DNA of 64,000 bases, from the NCBI RefSeq assembly GCF_000317205.1, contig NZ_AJLK01000085.1, positions 1 to 64,000 on the forward strand. Reading direction: 5' to 3'. How positions within the stretch are numbered: the stretch's first letter is position 1; each line of letters opens with the position of its first letter. A model generated the notes under the pieces. The model was not told the origin of the DNA, did not search any database, and saw only the letters and a list, made by a program, of their open reading frames with translations. A program made the translations under genes and the position numbers. Below are positions 61,521 to 64,000 of this stretch, piece by piece. The DNA is from Fischerella muscicola PCC 7414. GTDB taxonomy: Bacteria > Cyanobacteriota > Cyanobacteriia > Cyanobacteriales > Nostocaceae.

Positions 61521-63083
61521 ATGGCACTGGAATCTGCTGTCGGCGAAGTCGCAATCGAACAAAATTTAAAGCAATTTCTCCTGGTACTCTCGGTTTCCCT
61601 AAGTGTGGCGACTTTACCGCAAGTTTTTAGCTGGTTTCGCCATATTCCCTACACATTACTTTTAGTGATAGCTGGGTTGGGGTTAGCTTTAGTAGATGTA
61701 CGATTAGTCAATCTTTCTCCAGAATTAATTTTGGCGATTTTTCTGCCACCTTTATTATTTGAAGCCGCCTGGAATTTAAAGTGGTCTAACTTAAAGCAAG
61801 ATTTTATTCCTATCTGTCTGTATGCAGTGGTAGGAGTATTGATTTCCATTGCAGGTGTGGCGTTGGGTTTGAATCTTGTGGCAGGAATACCCCTAACAAC
61901 AGCACTGTTAGTGGGAGCAAGTTTATCGGCTACTGATCCTGTTTCCGTTACAGCTTTGTTTAGAGAACTCGGGGTAGATAAACGCCTGACAACATTGATG
62001 GAGGGTGAGAGTTTATTTAATGATGGTATGGCAGTTGTTGCCTTCAGTTTTTTAGTTGCATTGCCTTTGGGAAAAGCACAACTGGGAATTCAGCCTGTGG
62101 TAGTGCAACTATTTACGGTTGTTGGCATTGGTTTAGCTGTAGGTGGTTTGATAGGGTTTGGTATTTCCTATCTCACTCAAAGATTTGATTTACCATTGGT
62201 GGAACAATCTTTGACTCTTGTTTCTGCTTACGGAACTTATATCATTGCCGAAGAATTGGGTGGATCGGGTGTAATAGCAGTTGTGACTGTTGGCTTGATT
62301 TTGGGTAATTTTGGTTCTCGAATTGGCATGAACCCACGAACACGGGTAATAGTCAGTGAATTTTGGGAATTTTTAGCTTTTTTTGTAAATTCAATAGTGT
62401 TTCTGTTGATTGGTGATCAAGTTAGATTCGTTGACTTGGCAGAAAATCTGACAATCATAGCTGTGACTATTGCGGGAATGGTTTTAGCACGAGCGATCGC
62501 AGTCTACGGTTTAGGGTTTCTCAGTAATCGCCTTGCTAATTCCGATATTTCCTTACCAGAACAAACTATACTCTGGTGGGGAGGTCTACGAGGATCTGTT
62601 TCTATTGCCCTGGCGTTGAGTGTACCGAGTATCCTGAGTGAACGAGAAGACCTAATCAACACCGTATTCGGAGTTGTTTTATTTACTTTGTTAGTACAGG
62701 GATTAACTACCAAGCCTTTGTTAGAAAAACTCCAACTTCTGGGTGATCAGCCATTGCGACAGCAATATTTAGAATTTATTGCTCGTCAAACTGCGCTCAA
62801 ACGTGTATTAGAATACTTGGGACAAGTAGAAGAACGTCCAGGACTCGAACCGGAATTTTACCGCTATCAAGAGACTTTAATTAAAGGCGAACTTCAGCGT
62901 TTAGAAGAACAAATTGATAAATTACATAATGAATATCCTAATCTGCGGGACTTCACAGCCGAACAGTTGCGAACGGAATTACTTTCGGTAGAAGCAGACA
63001 CCTACGCTGAATTTGTGCGATCGGGTCGGTTAAATCAAGAACTTGCGCCTTTGCTTGAGGATGTTCTAGAAGATGGGGATTAG
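61521..63083 (+). CDS. CPA1-family Na+/H+ antiporter, NhaP-like (520 aa)
   Basis: This protein exchanges Na+ (or K+) for H+ in the plasma or thylakoid membrane. About 12 hydrophobic segments are present. ASLSATDPVSVTALFRELGV, then LMEGESLFNDGMAVVAFSF hold the ND motif of CPA1 antiporters. LWWGGLRGSVSIALALSVPS is the last diagnostic region. A cytoplasmic tail of about 110 residues is helical. The length suits the cyanobacterial NhaS-type proteins. A strong ATG at 61521 is used. Confidence 0.9.
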   Translation: MALESAVGEVAIEQNLKQFLLVLSVSLSVATLPQVFSWFRHIPYTLLLVIAGLGLALVDVRLVNLSPELILAIFLPPLLFEAAWNLKWSNLKQDFIPICLYAVVGVLISIAGVALGLNLVAGIPLTTALLVGASLSATDPVSVTALFRELGVDKRLTTLMEGESLFNDGMAVVAFSFLVALPLGKAQLGIQPVVVQLFTVVGIGLAVGGLIGFGISYLTQRFDLPLVEQSLTLVSAYGTYIIAEELGGSGVIAVVTVGLILGNFGSRIGMNPRTRVIVSEFWEFLAFFVNSIVFLLIGDQVRFVDLAENLTIIAVTIAGMVLARAIAVYGLGFLSNRLANSDISLPEQTILWWGGLRGSVSIALALSVPSILSEREDLINTVFGVVLFTLLVQGLTTKPLLEKLQLLGDQPLRQQYLEFIARQTALKRVLEYLGQVEERPGLEPEFYRYQETLIKGELQRLEEQIDKLHNEYPNLRDFTAEQLRTELLSVEADTYAEFVRSGRLNQELAPLLEDVLEDGD

Positions 63084-63224
63084 GAAGAAATAGGTAAGGG
63101 ATAAGGGAAGTTTTTTTATACTTCCCGTGGTTGATGCAAAATTTACCTACTTTTATTTAAGGTAATTAAATTGTGGCTAACGCCAATAATTAGAGGTCAT
63201 TTATAAAGTAAAAATAAAATTCTT

Positions 63225-63340
63225 GTAGGGTGTGTTAGGCGCAGACTTTGGCTATAGATTCTCATGAAAAATATGATAAAAGCGCCTAACGCACCATCTT
63301 ATCTAGCGGTGCGTTAGGCTGAAGCCATAACGCACCCTAC
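63225..63340. repeat. dispersed palindromic repeat, GTAGGGTG/CACCCTAC family (copy 4)
   Basis: It opens GTAGGGTGTGTTAGGCGC and closes CATAACGCACCCTAC. Inner arms GTTAGGCGC and GCGCCTAAC pair, but their sequence differs from copies 2 and 3 (TTACGGCTA/TAGCCGTAA). It lies between the antiporter gene and the alpha-glucosidase. Confidence 0.75.
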
Positions 63341-63403
63341 TTAAGATTTACTTTATAAATAGTCTCTTACACTTGCCTGCATCTAGAGCCAAATTGATTA
63401 AAT

Positions 63404-64000
63404 ATGCCAGAATTTGCCGGAGAATTACCCATCCGTGAACCAGTGTGGAATGCGATCGCATCTGTTGAGCAGATCCAATGCCAAGATCGGGGTATAGATT
63501 TTCACTGTGGTGTCGCTCGTCTGTCTCTCTACATCGTTGCTCCCAATCTTGTACGAGTACGCTTTTCACCTACAGGAGAATTTAGACCCAGACGTTCATG
63601 GGCTGTAACACCGAAAAATGAGGAGTGGTCTGTTGTAGCTTTTGATATCCAAGAAACAGCAACCGAGGTAATAATAGAAACCGAAAAAATTCGGGTATGC
63701 GTTCAGCGTCATCCTTGTCGAGTCCAGTTTTTTGACAAAGCAGGTCGTCCTTTTGCCCAAGATACAGGTTTGGGGATAGGTTGGCGACAACTGGGAACAG
63801 ATAAATCTCAAGTTGCTTGCTGGAAGCAAATCGAGACAGAAGAAAATTATTATGGCTTTGGGGAACGGGCAGGCTTACTGAATCAAAAAGGTAAGCGTTT
63901 TACTAATTGGACAACGGATAGCTTAGATTACACTATGCTGACGGACGCAATGTATCAAGCCATTCCGTTTTTTATGGCGCTGCGTCAGGGGGTAGGCTAT
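63404..64000 (+). CDS. GH31-type alpha-glucosidase, 5' part only (199 codons, cut by window end)
   Basis: The frame is open from the ATG at 63404 to the window end. It reads PEFAGELPIREPVWNAIASV, then VRVRFSPTGEFRPRRSWAV and YYGFGERAGLLNQKGKRFTN. These are the N-terminal beta-sandwich of family GH31 enzymes, where YGFGER marks the end of the sandwich. The catalytic barrel lies beyond the window. The true length would be about 780 residues. It should act on alpha-glucans or related oligosaccharides in the cytoplasm, but the specificity cannot be told from this part. Confidence 0.85.
   Translation, partial: MPEFAGELPIREPVWNAIASVEQIQCQDRGIDFHCGVARLSLYIVAPNLVRVRFSPTGEFRPRRSWAVTPKNEEWSVVAFDIQETATEVIIETEKIRVCVQRHPCRVQFFDKAGRPFAQDTGLGIGWRQLGTDKSQVACWKQIETEENYYGFGERAGLLNQKGKRFTNWTTDSLDYTMLTDAMYQAIPFFMALRQGVGY

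Overview
This window is chromosomal DNA of a filamentous, probably heterocyst-forming (Nostocales-type) cyanobacterium. It carries photosynthesis genes (psaD, gun4, ycf35, ycf46, an NDH-1 ndhD, sulfolipid genes sqdB and sqdX), many GCGATCGC (HIP1-type) octamers, heptanucleotide tandem repeats and dispersed palindromes in most intergenic gaps. The gene order cyaB-type cyclase, purC, omp85/bamA, lpxC, fabZ, lpxA, lpxB resembles, from memory, the order in Anabaena/Nostoc. I see no rRNA, tRNA, CRISPR array, intact insertion sequence or prophage.

Layout. (1) 0.4-3.7 kb: a lone unknown gene, then a tight four-gene operon of unknown membrane proteins with a possible vWA-like member. (2) 3.9-9.0 kb, minus strand: an iron acquisition block of multicopper oxidase, helix-hairpin-helix lipoprotein, bacterioferritin-like protein and FTR1 permease, followed by a MOSC protein. 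(3) 9.4-15.3 kb, plus strand: two ECF-type Co/Ni transporters. The first (cbiM, cbiN, cbiQ, cbiO) is split by a CDF metal exporter gene. A Fur/Zur-like box overlaps the cbiM promoter, and an SmtB/ArsR-like 12-2-12 operator lies just before the exporter. The second (cbiM/nikM with a PDGLE domain, plus cbiQ) has no ATPase of its own next to it. (4) 15.6-19.2 kb: two HicA/HicB-like toxin-antitoxin pairs, an XRE regulator, a sugar-type ABC ATPase and gun4. (5) 19.9-27.9 kb: icd, an exported unknown protein, trpE, psaD and a DICT-GAF histidine kinase. (6) 29-37 kb: a GT4 glycosyltransferase, a glycogen-debranching-type enzyme, a DUF2605/DUF2973 pair, thrS and a ParE-type toxin-antitoxin pair. (7) 37.5-43.8 kb, minus strand: ndhD, a coiled-coil protein, thrB, ycf35, ycf46 and a ribbon-helix-helix protein. 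(8) 44-47.6 kb: a lipoprotein and the sulfolipid genes. (9) 47.8-58.7 kb: GAF-GAF-PAS adenylate cyclase, purC, bamA/omp85 and the lipid A cluster. (10) 58.7-64 kb: three unknown genes, a CPA1 Na+/H+ antiporter and the start of a GH31 alpha-glucosidase cut by the window end.

The most striking signals are repeats. Two copies of a roughly 120-nt multi-stem (cloverleaf-like) element show paired base changes in several stems (21389-21512, 30152-30270). A palindromic repeat family bounded by GTAGGGTG-type ends occurs four times. A 13-16 bp hairpin (AGATCCCCGACTT arms) occurs three times at gene ends. Intergenic-type repeats also appear in frame inside three essential or housekeeping-type genes: bamA (about 85 residues of N/Q/P/T), thrB and the sugar ABC ATPase.
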